64,000 bases of DNA, from assembly GCA_903907865.1 (NCBI GenBank), contig CAIVPR010000160.1, positions 1-64,000 on the forward strand, in the 5' to 3' direction. Below are positions 42,960 through 51,655 of the stretch, one piece after another. The number at the start of each line of letters is the position of its first letter. Positions within the stretch are counted from its first letter, which is position 1. The notes beneath the pieces are model-generated. The model made no database searches. It was not told the origin of the DNA and worked only from the letters and a program-made list of their open reading frames with translations. Source of the stretch: an uncultured Acidobacteriia bacterium. Lineage in GTDB: Bacteria; Acidobacteriota; Terriglobia; Bryobacterales; Bryobacteraceae. The translations under genes were made by a program, and so were the position numbers.

Positions 42960-44015
42960 CTATGCCGCGAGGCGTTCCAAAACCGACCAGAACCCGGGGA
43001 AAACCTGCTCGACAGTGTCCGCGCCCGCCAAAGTCGACGGCCCGTCGGCCCGCAGCGCCGCCACGGCGAAGGCCATGCCGAGCCGCCAGTCGCCATGGGA
43101 ATCCAGCGCCGCGCCCCGGAACGACTGACGTCCGGGCACCCGGATGCCGTCCGGTGTCACTTCCAGCCGGGCCAATCCATCGGCCAGCAATTCGGACTGC
43201 AAGCCCGGCGCTCTCCGAACCGCGAAGCCGCCCTCCGACAGCGCACCGAGAACCGCCAAGACTGGCAGCTCTTCGGACAACTCCGCAGCGGTCGCGCCGT
43301 CGATCGGCCCGCAGCGCACAACCGGGGTGTGCCGCACCTCCAAATCCCCGATCATCTCGCCGTTCACCGATTCAATCCGTGCCACGCGGATCCGCGCGCC
43401 GGCCGAGAGCAGGAAATCGAGCAGAGTAGCGCGCGTCGGGTTCAAGCCCACGTTCTGGATCACCAGGTTCGACCCCGGCACCACGAGCCCGGCCACGAGG
43501 AACGCGGCGGTCAACGCCAGATCGTTCGGCACCACCACTTCCCTGCCCTCGAGGTTGGGACGTCCCTCGACCGTGATCATCCGCCGCAAAGACCGAACAT
43601 CGGCCCCGAATGCCCGCATCGCGATTTCGGTGTGGTCGCGGAGCATGGCAGGCTCTTGGAAGACGGTTGGTCCTTCGGTGAACAAGGCGTCGAAGAGCGC
43701 GCGGGTCTTGGCCGACTCGTCGGCTCCGCCGCAGGCGAGACTGCCCACGAGCGCGCCGAATTCCGAACGGGGGATACCGTCGAGGCCCAAGCCTTGGATC
43801 GTCACGACCCCGCCCTCGCGCCCAATGTTCACACCCAAAGCCTCAAGCCGATCCAGGAACGCGGCGGCCTCGGCGGAACTGCCGTAGTTGGTGATCTTGG
43901 AGGGGCCTTCGGCGAGCGATGCCAGAAGGGCGAATCGTTGGGAAATGGCGCGGTCGCCCGGCACATTCACCGCGCCGGTCAACCGCGCCGCAGGCTGGAT
44001 TGTGTGGAGTGTCAA
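42960..44015 (-). CDS. Shortened, catalytically degenerate EPSP synthase (AroA) homologue
   Basis: A 351-residue member of the EPSP synthase family, whose working members have about 420-450 residues. N-terminal VPGDRAISQRFALLASLAEG, internal RDHTEIAMRAFGADV, VVVPNDLALTAAFLVAGLVV and VGLNPTRATLLDFL and the ending VEQVFPGFWSVLERL align with AroA. Missing are about 75 residues that contain the NAGT and RP(M) motifs. The substrate lysine (K22 in E. coli) is Arg here, the KESDR motif is replaced by LQSEL, and DHR is DWR. So shikimate-3-phosphate and PEP binding look lost. A regulatory or new role, or decay, are options. A true aroA should exist elsewhere. It is 19 bases downstream of pal on the same strand. 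Confidence 0.8.
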   Translation of the reverse strand: MTLHTIQPAARLTGAVNVPGDRAISQRFALLASLAEGPSKITNYGSSAEAAAFLDRLEALGVNIGREGGVVTIQGLGLDGIPRSEFGALVGSLACGGADESAKTRALFDALFTEGPTVFQEPAMLRDHTEIAMRAFGADVRSLRRMITVEGRPNLEGREVVVPNDLALTAAFLVAGLVVPGSNLVIQNVGLNPTRATLLDFLLSAGARIRVARIESVNGEMIGDLEVRHTPVVRCGPIDGATAAELSEELPVLAVLGALSEGGFAVRRAPGLQSELLADGLARLEVTPDGIRVPGRQSFRGAALDSHGDWRLGMAFAVAALRADGPSTLAGADTVEQVFPGFWSVLERLAA

Positions 44016-44034
44016 ACTCCATCGTAAGGCGGAC

Positions 44035-44637
44035 CTACTTCATGGCAATGATGTGCACGCGCCGGTTCTTGGACCAGCAGGCTTCATCATGTTCGGCGCA
44101 GCTTTGTTGTTCCTTGCCGAAGCTGATGGTTGTGAGCTGGGTGCCCGAGACGCCGACCGAGACCAGGTAGTCCTTCGCAGACTTGGCGCGCGCCTCGCCC
44201 AGCGCCTGGTTGTACTCGGAGGAACCGCGCTCGTCGCAGTAGCCTTCCACGCGGAGCTTGTAGTCGGGGTACTGGCTCATGATGTTGGCCAGTTCCTTGG
44301 CGTCGGAGGCGAGAACTTTCACGGCGTCGTCGCGCAGGGTGTGGCGGTCGTAGTCGAAGTAGGCGTCCTGAATGCGCCCGATGAGTTCGTCGATCCGGGC
44401 GCGGGTGGCGGCGTCGGGATAACGGGATGCCGGAGCGGGCGGAGCCGGGGCAGCGGCGCGGGTGGGTGCGGGCGCCGGAGGGGCAGGCCGGGCCGGGGCG
44501 GGAGCAGGCGCGGCAGCGGCCACAGGGGCGGGAGCGGGCGGCACAACGGCGGCGGCAACCTTCTTCTTGCACGCGCTGGTGGTCAGCAGGATTGCCACGG
44601 CGGCCAAGCCCATCTTGATGCGGAAACTGGTTCTCAT
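44035..44637 (-). CDS. pal: Peptidoglycan-associated lipoprotein (Pal), OmpA family
   Basis: A 200-residue outer-membrane lipoprotein. The signal GLAAVAILLTTSACKKK ends in the lipobox TSAC. A long Ala/Pro linker (about 27-75) follows and then an OmpA-type peptidoglycan-binding domain (about 90-200): QDAYFDYDRHTLRDDAVKVL, LRVEGYCDERGSSEYN, GEARAKSAKDYLVSVGV, and NRRVHIIAMK. The diaminopimelate-binding Asp and Arg are present (CDERG, NRR). Pal normally works with TolABQR at division sites; no tol gene is nearby. An 18-base palindrome lies 35 bases before the start. The ribosome site is very close to the ATG (GGAGGC), so translation may start further upstream at low rate. Confidence 0.9.
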   Translation of the reverse strand: MRTSFRIKMGLAAVAILLTTSACKKKVAAAVVPPAPAPVAAAAPAPAPARPAPPAPAPTRAAAPAPPAPASRYPDAATRARIDELIGRIQDAYFDYDRHTLRDDAVKVLASDAKELANIMSQYPDYKLRVEGYCDERGSSEYNQALGEARAKSAKDYLVSVGVSGTQLTTISFGKEQQSCAEHDEACWSKNRRVHIIAMK

Positions 44638-44671
44638 GCCTCCATTCTGACCGTTCCGGCACGCGTTGGCC

Positions 44672-44689
44672 ATCCTGTCTGGACAGGAT
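44672..44689. promoter_or_regulatory. 18-base palindrome upstream of pal
   Basis: ATCCTGTCTGGACAGGAT is an 8+2+8 perfect inverted repeat, located between divergent pal (minus) and the antitoxin-like gene (plus). The position fits an operator. A LexA box of the CTGT-N8-ACAG type is not matched because the inner spacing is four bases. Confidence 0.4.
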
Positions 44690-44722
44690 ATTGGGGGCTG
44701 AATGACTTGTTAGACTCGGATC

Positions 44723-44914
44723 ATGTTGAAGTTCGATGCTCAGGAGGCCAAGACTCCTCATTCGGGCGGGTTGGCGGGCCGGTTGGACGCGATCCCCGCA
44801 CCGCAGGAATCGCCCGCCACACCCCGTTTTGGACTTTGGGAGGGCTTTGGCGTAGCCGACAGCTTCTTTGATCCTCTTCCTGACGATCTCGTCAAAGTCT
44901 TCGGTGCCGAGTAA
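44723..44914 (+). CDS. Short Phd/YefM-like antitoxin remnant
   Basis: A 63-residue protein. The N-terminal LKFDAQEAKTPHSGGL resembles the start of Phd/YefM antitoxins ('...heAKt.lS.ll..'). The C-terminal VADSFFDPLPDDLVKVFGAE resembles the toxin-contact tail 'iaddFdapLPddil..F.g' of antitoxins paired with VapC/PIN toxins. The DNA-binding strand-helix region in between is about 20-25 residues shorter than in full antitoxins. No PIN or other toxin gene follows; the next gene is a histidine kinase. I read it as an antitoxin that lost its toxin and part of its fold. It may be non-functional. Confidence 0.45.
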   Translation: MLKFDAQEAKTPHSGGLAGRLDAIPAPQESPATPRFGLWEGFGVADSFFDPLPDDLVKVFGAE

Positions 44915-44995
44915 ATCCGCCAGTATGCCGTCCGTACAATCTGGGATTAGATCGGCTAGTAGCCGTTGGGAACGGTTCCAGATATCCTGAAGGAC

Positions 44996-46297
44996 GTGCT
45001 GAGACCCCGCTTCGTCCTACTCGCAGGTTTCGGCGGACTCCTGCTCTTCCTGCTCGCCGCCGCCGGTCGCACACTGGTTCTGCTGGACCGGGTCCGCGAC
45101 ACCGACCGCCGCCTCCGGCAAAGCTTCGTCGAGCGCCTCGGCGAACTGGAACGCATCCGATCCCAGATCTACCTCTCCGGCACCTACGTCCGCGACTACC
45201 TGCTCTCGCCCGACGATACCGGTGCCGAGCCCCAGCGCGACCGCCTGGCGGGAATCGAGTCGGAAACCCGCGCCGAACTCGACCGCTATGCCGTCTCCCT
45301 CGACCCCGGCGAGCGCGAGGCGTTCCTTGCGTTGCGCGGCGAGATCGACGCGTATTGGCAAATCATGCAGACCACCTTCGACTGGAACCGCGCCCAGCGC
45401 GACCGGTTGCGCTACACCTTCTTCTACGAACAACTGGTGCCCCGGCGAACGACGATGCTCCAGATCGCCGACCAAATCGGCACCATCAACCAGCGGGGCC
45501 TCGCCAAGGCCGAGGAGCGCTTCGCCGCGTCCGCCGGCGAGTTCCGAAGCTCTTTGATCGTTTCGTTCGTGATCGCGCTCGTCGGAGGCGCGCTGCTCGC
45601 CGTGGCCACCATCCTGACCACCCTGCGTCTCGAATCGGAAGTCGCGCGGCGCGGCGACAACCTGCGGGACTTGTCCGCCAGTCTGGAACGCGCCCAGGAG
45701 GAGGAGCGTCGGAAACTGGCGCGCGAACTCCACGACGAAGTCGGCCAATCCCTCTCCGCAATTTTGATGGAGGCGGGCAACGCCAACGATGCCGACAGTT
45801 CCGTTGAGATTCGCGAGCACGTTCAAGCCATCGCCGCCCAGGCTGGCAAAACCTTGCAGGTTGTTCGGGATCTCGCGTTGCTCCTCCGGCCGTCCATGCT
45901 CGACGACCTCGGGCTCATTCCGGCGCTGAATTGGCAGGCCCGCGAAATGGCCAAACGCACGGGCGTAGACATCCGCGTGGACGCCACGGGAGACTTGGAC
46001 GGCCTGCCGGACACGCATCGGACGTGCGTCTACAGGGTGGTCCAGGAGGCCCTCAACAATGTGGCCCGGCACGCCAAGGCCCGGTCGGCACGCGTTTCGG
46101 TGGCACTGGCGACGGGCTCGGTCACGTTCTCGGTGCGCGACGACGGGTGCGGCTTCGACCGCCGCGCCGTGCATGGGCTGGGCATCCTCGGGATGGAGGA
46201 GCGGGTACAGAGGCTTGGGGGGCGCATCCGGATCGAGGCAACACCCAGCAAGGGGACCTGGGTGGTGGCTGAATTGCCTACTCGAGACAATTCCTAG
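44996..46297 (+). CDS. Membrane sensor histidine kinase, NarX/DesK type (HisKA_3)
   Basis: About 433 residues. TM helix at residues 4-25 and a second near 185-205 enclose an all-helical extracytoplasmic sensor (about 30-180) with many Arg, Glu and Leu. The dimerisation domain has ARELHDEVGQSLSAILMEAG with the phosphorylated His near residue 240. The ATPase domain has VVQEALNNVARHAKA (N box), VRDDGCGF (G1) and GLGILGMEERV (G2). Such kinases work with NarL/LuxR-type regulators, but none is next to it, so it is an orphan here. The start is taken as GTG 44996; a TTG at 44966 would add ten residues. Convergent with the next gene, sharing four bases at the stops. Confidence 0.9.
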   Translation: MLRPRFVLLAGFGGLLLFLLAAAGRTLVLLDRVRDTDRRLRQSFVERLGELERIRSQIYLSGTYVRDYLLSPDDTGAEPQRDRLAGIESETRAELDRYAVSLDPGEREAFLALRGEIDAYWQIMQTTFDWNRAQRDRLRYTFFYEQLVPRRTTMLQIADQIGTINQRGLAKAEERFAASAGEFRSSLIVSFVIALVGGALLAVATILTTLRLESEVARRGDNLRDLSASLERAQEEERRKLARELHDEVGQSLSAILMEAGNANDADSSVEIREHVQAIAAQAGKTLQVVRDLALLLRPSMLDDLGLIPALNWQAREMAKRTGVDIRVDATGDLDGLPDTHRTCVYRVVQEALNNVARHAKARSARVSVALATGSVTFSVRDDGCGFDRRAVHGLGILGMEERVQRLGGRIRIEATPSKGTWVVAELPTRDNS

Positions 46298-46860
46298 TCG
46301 ATTTTGATGCGAGCGCGACCGTGGAACGGCGCTCCGTCGCTACCAATGAGGAATTTATTAAACCACGGATCGTGCGTTATTTCGACATGTAATTCCGAGG
46401 CACCGGGCGGCGTGCTGAAGACGAGTTCACGCGTTAAGGATTCGCCGGGCTGAAGCGGCGCGTCGAGGGGTGGAGCGGGATTGCCGACCAGATCCGCCTG
46501 CCTTCCGCCATCGTCGATGACCCTCACCTCCGGCTGGTCGGGCCACACCGGAGCCCCGTCCCGCCGACTTTCGGTCCGCAAAGTCACCGCAACTTCGCCG
46601 CCTTGGTGGGCTGCCTGCATCACAGAGGCACACCAATCGCCAAAGCAGAGCGAATCACCCAACCGGAGGTCGCGCGAGCCTGTCTGGACCGAAAACGCTA
46701 CCAAGAGCGTGAAATAGCCGCCCGCAACCATTACGGCAGCCACTAGCGAGCGCATGGATTTCGCCTTCCGGCCACGAACTAATGACCGCACAGATCGCCA
46801 CACCATGGCCAGAAATAGAAAGCACGATACGATAAGAATACCAAAATAAATAAGCTCCAT
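46294..46860 (-). CDS. Membrane-anchored protein of unknown function
   Basis: A 188-residue protein with two N-terminal hydrophobic segments (LIYFGILIVSCFLFLAMVWR at 3-22 and a second near 40-60), separated by a basic loop (RGRKAKSMRS). The rest (65-188) looks like an extracytoplasmic beta domain with two Cys (LCFGDWCASV) that could form a disulfide. No family is recognised. Its stop codon TAG shares four bases (CTAG) with the stop of the convergent kinase gene. The 180-base gap to cysS should hold both divergent promoters. Confidence 0.55.
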   Translation of the reverse strand: MELIYFGILIVSCFLFLAMVWRSVRSLVRGRKAKSMRSLVAAVMVAGGYFTLLVAFSVQTGSRDLRLGDSLCFGDWCASVMQAAHQGGEVAVTLRTESRRDGAPVWPDQPEVRVIDDGGRQADLVGNPAPPLDAPLQPGESLTRELVFSTPPGASELHVEITHDPWFNKFLIGSDGAPFHGRARIKID

Positions 46861-47041
46861 ATACGTACTCTATTTGAAGCTACAAACGACGCGTTGTCAA
46901 GCTCCAGCGGAACAGTTTTTTCGAGCTCAAATGGCGGGGAATGCGCGGCGCGTTTTGAGCCGGCCGACTTGAGCCGCCACGCCCGTTCCAAGCCGCCCAA
47001 ACCAAACCCCTCCGCGCGATACCATGGAAGTTCCACTACCC

Positions 47042-48442
47042 ATGCCCCTGCGCTTCCACAACACGCTGACCCAGCAAACACAGGTGTTCGAGCCCCTTGA
47101 GGGCAATCTCGTCCGCATGTATACCTGCGGGCCCACCGTGTACGACTTCGCGCACATCGGCAACTTCCGGACCTTCGTCTTCTACGACATCCTGCGCCGT
47201 TGGCTGCGACTTTCCGGCTACAAGCTCGACCACGTGATGAACATCACGGACGTGGACGACAAGATCATCCGCAACGCCACCGCGCTCGGCCAGTCGCTCG
47301 GCCAGTACACGGACACCTACACCAAGGCCTTCCTCGACGATTGCGCCACTCTGCGCCTGGAGCGCCCCGAGCGCCTCGCCCGTGCGACCGAGCACATTCC
47401 GCAGATGGCCGCAGCCATCAAGAAGCTCGAGGACACCGGCTACACCTACCGCAGCGACGGCTCCATCTACTTCCGCATCGCCAAGTTCCCGGAATACGGC
47501 AAGTTGAGCCACAACGATTTCAGCGGCATCGTCTCCGGTGCCCGCGTTGACGTGGACGAGTACGAAAAGAACGACGCGCGCGATTTCGCGCTCTGGAAGG
47601 CCCCCAAGCCCGGCGAGTTCAACTGGGATACCGAGGTCGGAACAGGCCGGCCTGGCTGGCACATCGAGTGCTCCGTGATGGCCGTGCAGTACCTCGGCGC
47701 GACGCTCGACCTGCACGCGGGCGGCGTCGACCTGGTGTTCCCGCACCACGAGAACGAAATCGCCCAGTCCGAGGCGCTTACTGGCAAGCAGTTCGCCCGC
47801 TACTGGATGCACTCCGAGTTCCTCTTGGTCGACGGCCAGAAGATGTCGAAGTCGCTGGGCAATTTCTACACCCTGCGCGACCTGTTCGGCAAAGGGTTCA
47901 CACCGGAATCGGTGCGTTATCTGCTCGCGTCCGTGCCCTATCGCAAGGGTTTGAACTTCACGTTTGACGGACTGACTTCATCTAAGACCGCCATCGAGCG
48001 CCTGCGTAACTTCAAACACCGCCTCGACACCGCAAAGCTCGCGCCAGGCTTGGGCGAGGCCATCCAGTCCCTCGCCGTAGCGTCGCTCAAGCAGTTCCGC
48101 GACGCCATGGACGACGACCTCAACACCGCCGAGGCACTCGGAGCGGTCTTCGAATTCCTGCGCGAGGCCAATACCGCCCTCGACGCGGGGACGTTCCTTG
48201 AAGACAACCGCGCCGCAGCTCTGGAATTGTTGAACCTCTTTGACGCGGTCTTTGAGATTTTGGTGCCCGCCGAGCAGGCCGGGGCGATTCCAGCAGAGGA
48301 GGTCGAGTCACTGATCGCGGCCCGCACCGCGGCGAAGAAGGCGCGCGACTTCGCAAAGTCCGACGCCATCCGCAACGAACTGTTGGAAAAGGGTGTCATC
48401 TTGGAAGACACCAAAGAAGGAGTCCGCTGGAAGCGGAAGTAG
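47042..48442 (+). CDS. cysS: Cysteine--tRNA ligase
   Basis: A 466-residue class I aminoacyl-tRNA synthetase. The N-terminus LRFHNTLTQQTQVFEPL is followed by the Zn/HIGH region MYTCGPTVYDFAHIGNFRTF, in which the last His of HIGH is Asn (HIGN), a known variation. KMSKSLGNFYTL (about 268-279) is the ATP loop. Zinc ligands are the Cys of MYTCGP, the Cys of GWHIECS and the His/Glu of PHHENE. It charges tRNA-Cys. The start at ATG 47042 fits family alignments; ATG 47024 is in frame and possible. A trans-sulfuration enzyme gene follows after ten bases, so cysteine supply and use are co-expressed. Confidence 0.96.
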   Translation: MPLRFHNTLTQQTQVFEPLEGNLVRMYTCGPTVYDFAHIGNFRTFVFYDILRRWLRLSGYKLDHVMNITDVDDKIIRNATALGQSLGQYTDTYTKAFLDDCATLRLERPERLARATEHIPQMAAAIKKLEDTGYTYRSDGSIYFRIAKFPEYGKLSHNDFSGIVSGARVDVDEYEKNDARDFALWKAPKPGEFNWDTEVGTGRPGWHIECSVMAVQYLGATLDLHAGGVDLVFPHHENEIAQSEALTGKQFARYWMHSEFLLVDGQKMSKSLGNFYTLRDLFGKGFTPESVRYLLASVPYRKGLNFTFDGLTSSKTAIERLRNFKHRLDTAKLAPGLGEAIQSLAVASLKQFRDAMDDDLNTAEALGAVFEFLREANTALDAGTFLEDNRAAALELLNLFDAVFEILVPAEQAGAIPAEEVESLIAARTAAKKARDFAKSDAIRNELLEKGVILEDTKEGVRWKRK

Positions 48443-48452
48443 TAGCCAAGGA

Positions 48453-49646
48453 ATGAAACTCCACTCAAGAGCGGTCCACGTCGGCGACCGCAAGCGCGAC
48501 GCCAATGGCAACGGGGGCGTCGTGGGGGTCACCACCCCCATCCACACCGCCTCCAGCTTCATCCACAACGACATTGCTGACCTCGACCGGGTGTTCGCGA
48601 AGGAGATCCCCGGGGCCAGCTATTCGCGATACGGGAATCCCACCAACGCGGCCTTGGAGGAACTGGTGGCCGACCTTGAGTCCGGTGCCGGCGCCTTGGC
48701 CTGCTGTTCCGGCATGGCCGCGTTGCAGATGGCCCTCAATGTAGCGCTGATCGACCGTCGGCGCGTGGTCTTGGCCGCGAAGCTCCTGTACGGCGCCACG
48801 TTGTCGATGCTGACGAAGGTCTTCGAAGCCTCCGGCGTCGAAGTGGTTTGGGCCGACTTCGACGACGTGTCCGAGGTCGAGACCGCCATCGCGGACGAGC
48901 GCCCCGGCGCGATCCTGATGGAGACCATCGCCAATCCCCTGCTCCGCGTGCCGGCCATGGACCGGATCGCCGCCATGGCGCAGAAAGCGGGCATCCCGCT
49001 GATTGTCGACAACACTTTCGCGACGCCGATAATGGTGCGTCCGCTGGAACTGGGCGCGTCCATCGTGGTCCATAGCCTGACGAAATATCTTTCCGGCCAC
49101 GGCGACGTGCTGGGCGGCATCATCGTCACCAACGCCGAGTACTTGGAGCCGATGCGGGACCTGTCGCGGATCATCGGACCGATCCTGGGACCGTTCGAAT
49201 CCTACTTGGCGATGCGCGGCGTGAAGACGTTCCCGCTGCGGATGGAGCGGCAATGCGCGAATGCGCGGGAGATCGCGGCGTGGCTCGCGACCCATCCCAA
49301 CGTTGACCGGGTGCATTTCCCCGGCGACCCCGCGCACCCCGATGCTGAAAATATCGCCCGGCTGTTCCCGAAGGACCTATACGGGGCGATGGTGGCGTTT
49401 GAAATCAAGGGAGTCGGGCGGGAGGAGATGTTCGCGCTGATGAACCGCTTAAAGATGGTGGTTCCCGCGACGTCCTTGGGCGATGTCCACAGCATGGTGC
49501 TGTATCCGGTGATGGCGTCGCACCGGGATTTGTCTCCGAAACACCGTGCGCGGCTGGGCATCCACGACAATCTGCTGCGGTTGTCAGTGGGTATCGAGGC
49601 GGCCGCGGACATTATCGCGGACTTGGACCAGGCTTTGAGGGCCTGA
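48453..49646 (+). CDS. Cys/Met metabolism PLP enzyme (cystathionine gamma-synthase/lyase family)
   Basis: A 397-residue PLP-dependent enzyme of the cystathionine gamma-synthase family. YSRYGNPTNAALEELVADLE binds the cofactor phosphate of the partner subunit. The PLP lysine is in HSLTKYLSGHGDVLGG (Lys near residue 211), and SLGDVHSMVLYPVMASH is the substrate-loop end. Which reaction (cystathionine gamma-synthase, gamma-lyase, methionine gamma-lyase or O-acetylhomoserine sulfhydrylase) cannot be decided from sequence motifs alone. It follows cysS by ten bases. The start is ATG 48453 with AAGGA immediately before it. Confidence 0.9.
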   Translation: MKLHSRAVHVGDRKRDANGNGGVVGVTTPIHTASSFIHNDIADLDRVFAKEIPGASYSRYGNPTNAALEELVADLESGAGALACCSGMAALQMALNVALIDRRRVVLAAKLLYGATLSMLTKVFEASGVEVVWADFDDVSEVETAIADERPGAILMETIANPLLRVPAMDRIAAMAQKAGIPLIVDNTFATPIMVRPLELGASIVVHSLTKYLSGHGDVLGGIIVTNAEYLEPMRDLSRIIGPILGPFESYLAMRGVKTFPLRMERQCANAREIAAWLATHPNVDRVHFPGDPAHPDAENIARLFPKDLYGAMVAFEIKGVGREEMFALMNRLKMVVPATSLGDVHSMVLYPVMASHRDLSPKHRARLGIHDNLLRLSVGIEAAADIIADLDQALRA

Positions 49647-49666
49647 TTGGACGACACATTCGAGCC

Positions 49667-50167
49667 ATGCCGGAATTTCGCGTCGCAGCCCTCTCCGTGG
49701 CCCAGCAAGCCGTTGAGGACCTGCGTGTTACCCGAGATCGTTTCAATCGTTCCACGGCCAATCTAACGGAGACGCTGTCGGGGTTTGCCCCCGCGCCGGG
49801 GATGATGACCACGGCACAGCATATCGCGCATGCCGCGAGGGTGATCGACTGGTTCATCGAAGGCGCATTTCGACCCGACGGCTTCGATATGAACTTCGAG
49901 GAGCAGATCGAGGGCGTACTTCGGGTTGATTCGATATCCGCGGCGCGGGAGTGGTTCGAGAAATCCGTGGATGCCGCGATCACATTCCTTTCCACCCAGA
50001 GTGACGGGGCCTTGATGGAACCATTGCCACCGGGTCCGGTCCTGGGTAAAACGCCTCGCGTCGGCATCGTGAGGGAAATTGCGGATCACACCGCGCATCA
50101 CCGTGGCGCGCTCGCTGTCTATGCCCGCCTGAATGGCATTGCGCCGCCCGATCCCTACGGAATGTAG
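49667..50167 (+). CDS. DinB family protein
   Basis: A 166-residue four-helix bundle of the DinB/YfiT-like superfamily. The metal-binding histidines are in TTAQHIAHAARV (about 48-59) and in EIADHTAHHRGALAVYARL (about 137-155), the usual three-His arrangement. Members are thiol-dependent enzymes (bacillithiol or mycothiol S-transferases) or of unknown role. The gene starts 20 bases after the PLP-enzyme gene on the same strand. Which thiol it would use is unknown. Confidence 0.88.
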   Translation: MPEFRVAALSVAQQAVEDLRVTRDRFNRSTANLTETLSGFAPAPGMMTTAQHIAHAARVIDWFIEGAFRPDGFDMNFEEQIEGVLRVDSISAAREWFEKSVDAAITFLSTQSDGALMEPLPPGPVLGKTPRVGIVREIADHTAHHRGALAVYARLNGIAPPDPYGM

Positions 50168-50267
50168 GACTGGGCCACGGCCAGGCTGAAAGCTTCGCGC
50201 AGCCAAGAATGGCTGACCTACAACGCGGCGTAAGCCGCTTTTCATGCGGATTGGCGCTCAAGGCCGA

Positions 50268-50295
50268 TGAACACTCCCTTGCGGTCGCGGCTCGG
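50268..50295 (-). repeat. Half copy of the interspersed palindromic element
   Basis: One arm in reverse orientation, with ACTCCCTTGCGGTCGCGGCT; the outer four bases are changed. It sits in the 209-base gap between convergent dinB-like and uxaE-like genes, where no other structure was recognised. Confidence 0.7.
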
Positions 50296-50376
50296 AAAAA
50301 TGGTGAGCGGAGGGCACAACGTTGGAGGCAGGGGACGCGCGGCTCGGATGATCAAAGTCGGGTGCCCCCCCCAAGG

Positions 50377-51627
50377 CTAGTCCAAGAACAGCGGTTTCAC
50401 GTGCCGGTCGAAAATGTTCTCGGTCACGTTCCGCGAGATAGACGCCTCGCAAACCCGTAACATCTTCAGATAGCGGTCGCCCATCTTCGCCGCAACCTTG
50501 AACCCGACGTGCAGCAGTTGCCGCAGGTGCAGGTTGAAGGCCGGGTTTGACTGCACGTGCCGCAGCGCGCCGGTATACTGGTCGGACGTCCAGCCGTTCA
50601 CCTCTTCCGGCGTCGGCAGTTTCGCCCGGTCGATGTCGATCACAGTCGCATAGGGCGCACAGAGTTCGTCGGCGTGGGAGTAGGCTTCGGCGTAGACTTC
50701 CTTGGCCAGGGCCAAGCCGTCGCCGCCCGCTTCCGCCAGCCCGATCAACTCTTCCAGCCACGTCGTGCCGGCCGTCTTGATGTGCAGGCCAGCCCCGGTG
50801 CGCCGCAGCGCCTCGCGGATGGGCCCGTAGATGGAAAACTTGTCGCTGCCCGAGTGCACGCTCAGCTTGAGGGTCTCTGGCAACCCGTACTTCTCGATCG
50901 CGTAGGCGATCACGGCCAAATCGTCGGAAAACTCCACCGTGAACTGCGCCACGTCGCCGACATAGTCCACGCCCTTGTTGAACCGGCCGGTGAACTTGGG
51001 GGCGATGGTCTGGATCGGGATCTTTTCGTCCGCGATCAGGACTAGGATCACCAGCAGTTCCGGCGGGGTCTGCGGCAGGTCGGTCTCGTCCATTGAGACT
51101 TCGGTGATGAAGTTGTCGACGCCTTTGGCAGCCTCGATATGCCGGTAGATTTTGCCCGCCTCCTTCACCGCAACGAGGTACTTGGACGCAACCGCTGCGA
51201 CCGATTCCTTCGTGGTGGCGATAGGCTCGGCAATACCGGGGATGGACAACGTTCCCACCAGTTCCGGATGCGCCGCAATGAACGCCGCGATGTCGGCAGC
51301 GGGTGCCGCCAAGCCGATGAAATGCGCCACGTCCAGGGTGAAAAAGTCGCTCGGCTCGATAAACCGGTCGACGGTGTCCAGATTGATGTGGTCGGCGTCG
51401 ACGTGCCACGGCTTGTCCCAGTTCAGGTCCGCGACCGCGTGTGCGGCGGCCGCCTTCACCAAGGCAGGCACGGAGCCGACGATGTTGTGCTCGCGGTTGG
51501 ACTTGTTCCAGACCGGCGTAATGTCGATCCCGCGTTCCGCGGCCATCTCGAAGGCGCGGAGCTGGGCCTTGGCCTGGTGGGCGAACCGGTCGCCGACTCC
51601 GAAGGTGAACTTCTCTATTTTCAACAT
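50377..51627 (-). CDS. uxaE: UxaE-like tagaturonate epimerase
   Basis: A 416-residue protein resembling UxaE of Thermotoga, which converts D-tagaturonate to D-fructuronate. Conserved blocks are KPWHVDADHINLD (about 71-83), ITEVSMDETDLPQTPPEL, RFNKGVDYVGDVAQF, LSVHSGSDKFSIYGPI (about 250) and LHIKTAGTTWLEEL. The His and Asp/Glu residues in these blocks are candidate metal ligands of the TIM barrel. The start ATG is followed by LKIEKFTFGVGDRFAHQ. It is the last of three genes (SDR, zinc dehydrogenase, epimerase) that look like a hexuronate or aldonate pathway. Confidence 0.82.
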   Translation of the reverse strand: MLKIEKFTFGVGDRFAHQAKAQLRAFEMAAERGIDITPVWNKSNREHNIVGSVPALVKAAAAHAVADLNWDKPWHVDADHINLDTVDRFIEPSDFFTLDVAHFIGLAAPAADIAAFIAAHPELVGTLSIPGIAEPIATTKESVAAVASKYLVAVKEAGKIYRHIEAAKGVDNFITEVSMDETDLPQTPPELLVILVLIADEKIPIQTIAPKFTGRFNKGVDYVGDVAQFTVEFSDDLAVIAYAIEKYGLPETLKLSVHSGSDKFSIYGPIREALRRTGAGLHIKTAGTTWLEELIGLAEAGGDGLALAKEVYAEAYSHADELCAPYATVIDIDRAKLPTPEEVNGWTSDQYTGALRHVQSNPAFNLHLRQLLHVGFKVAAKMGDRYLKMLRVCEASISRNVTENIFDRHVKPLFLD

Positions 51628-51655
51628 GTTCTGACTTTCTCTATTGCAGGGACTC

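Noticed and set aside
44672-44689. LexA (SOS) box
   Set aside because: The palindrome has CTGT-N4-ACAG; known proteobacterial LexA boxes need eight bases between, and pal is not an SOS gene.
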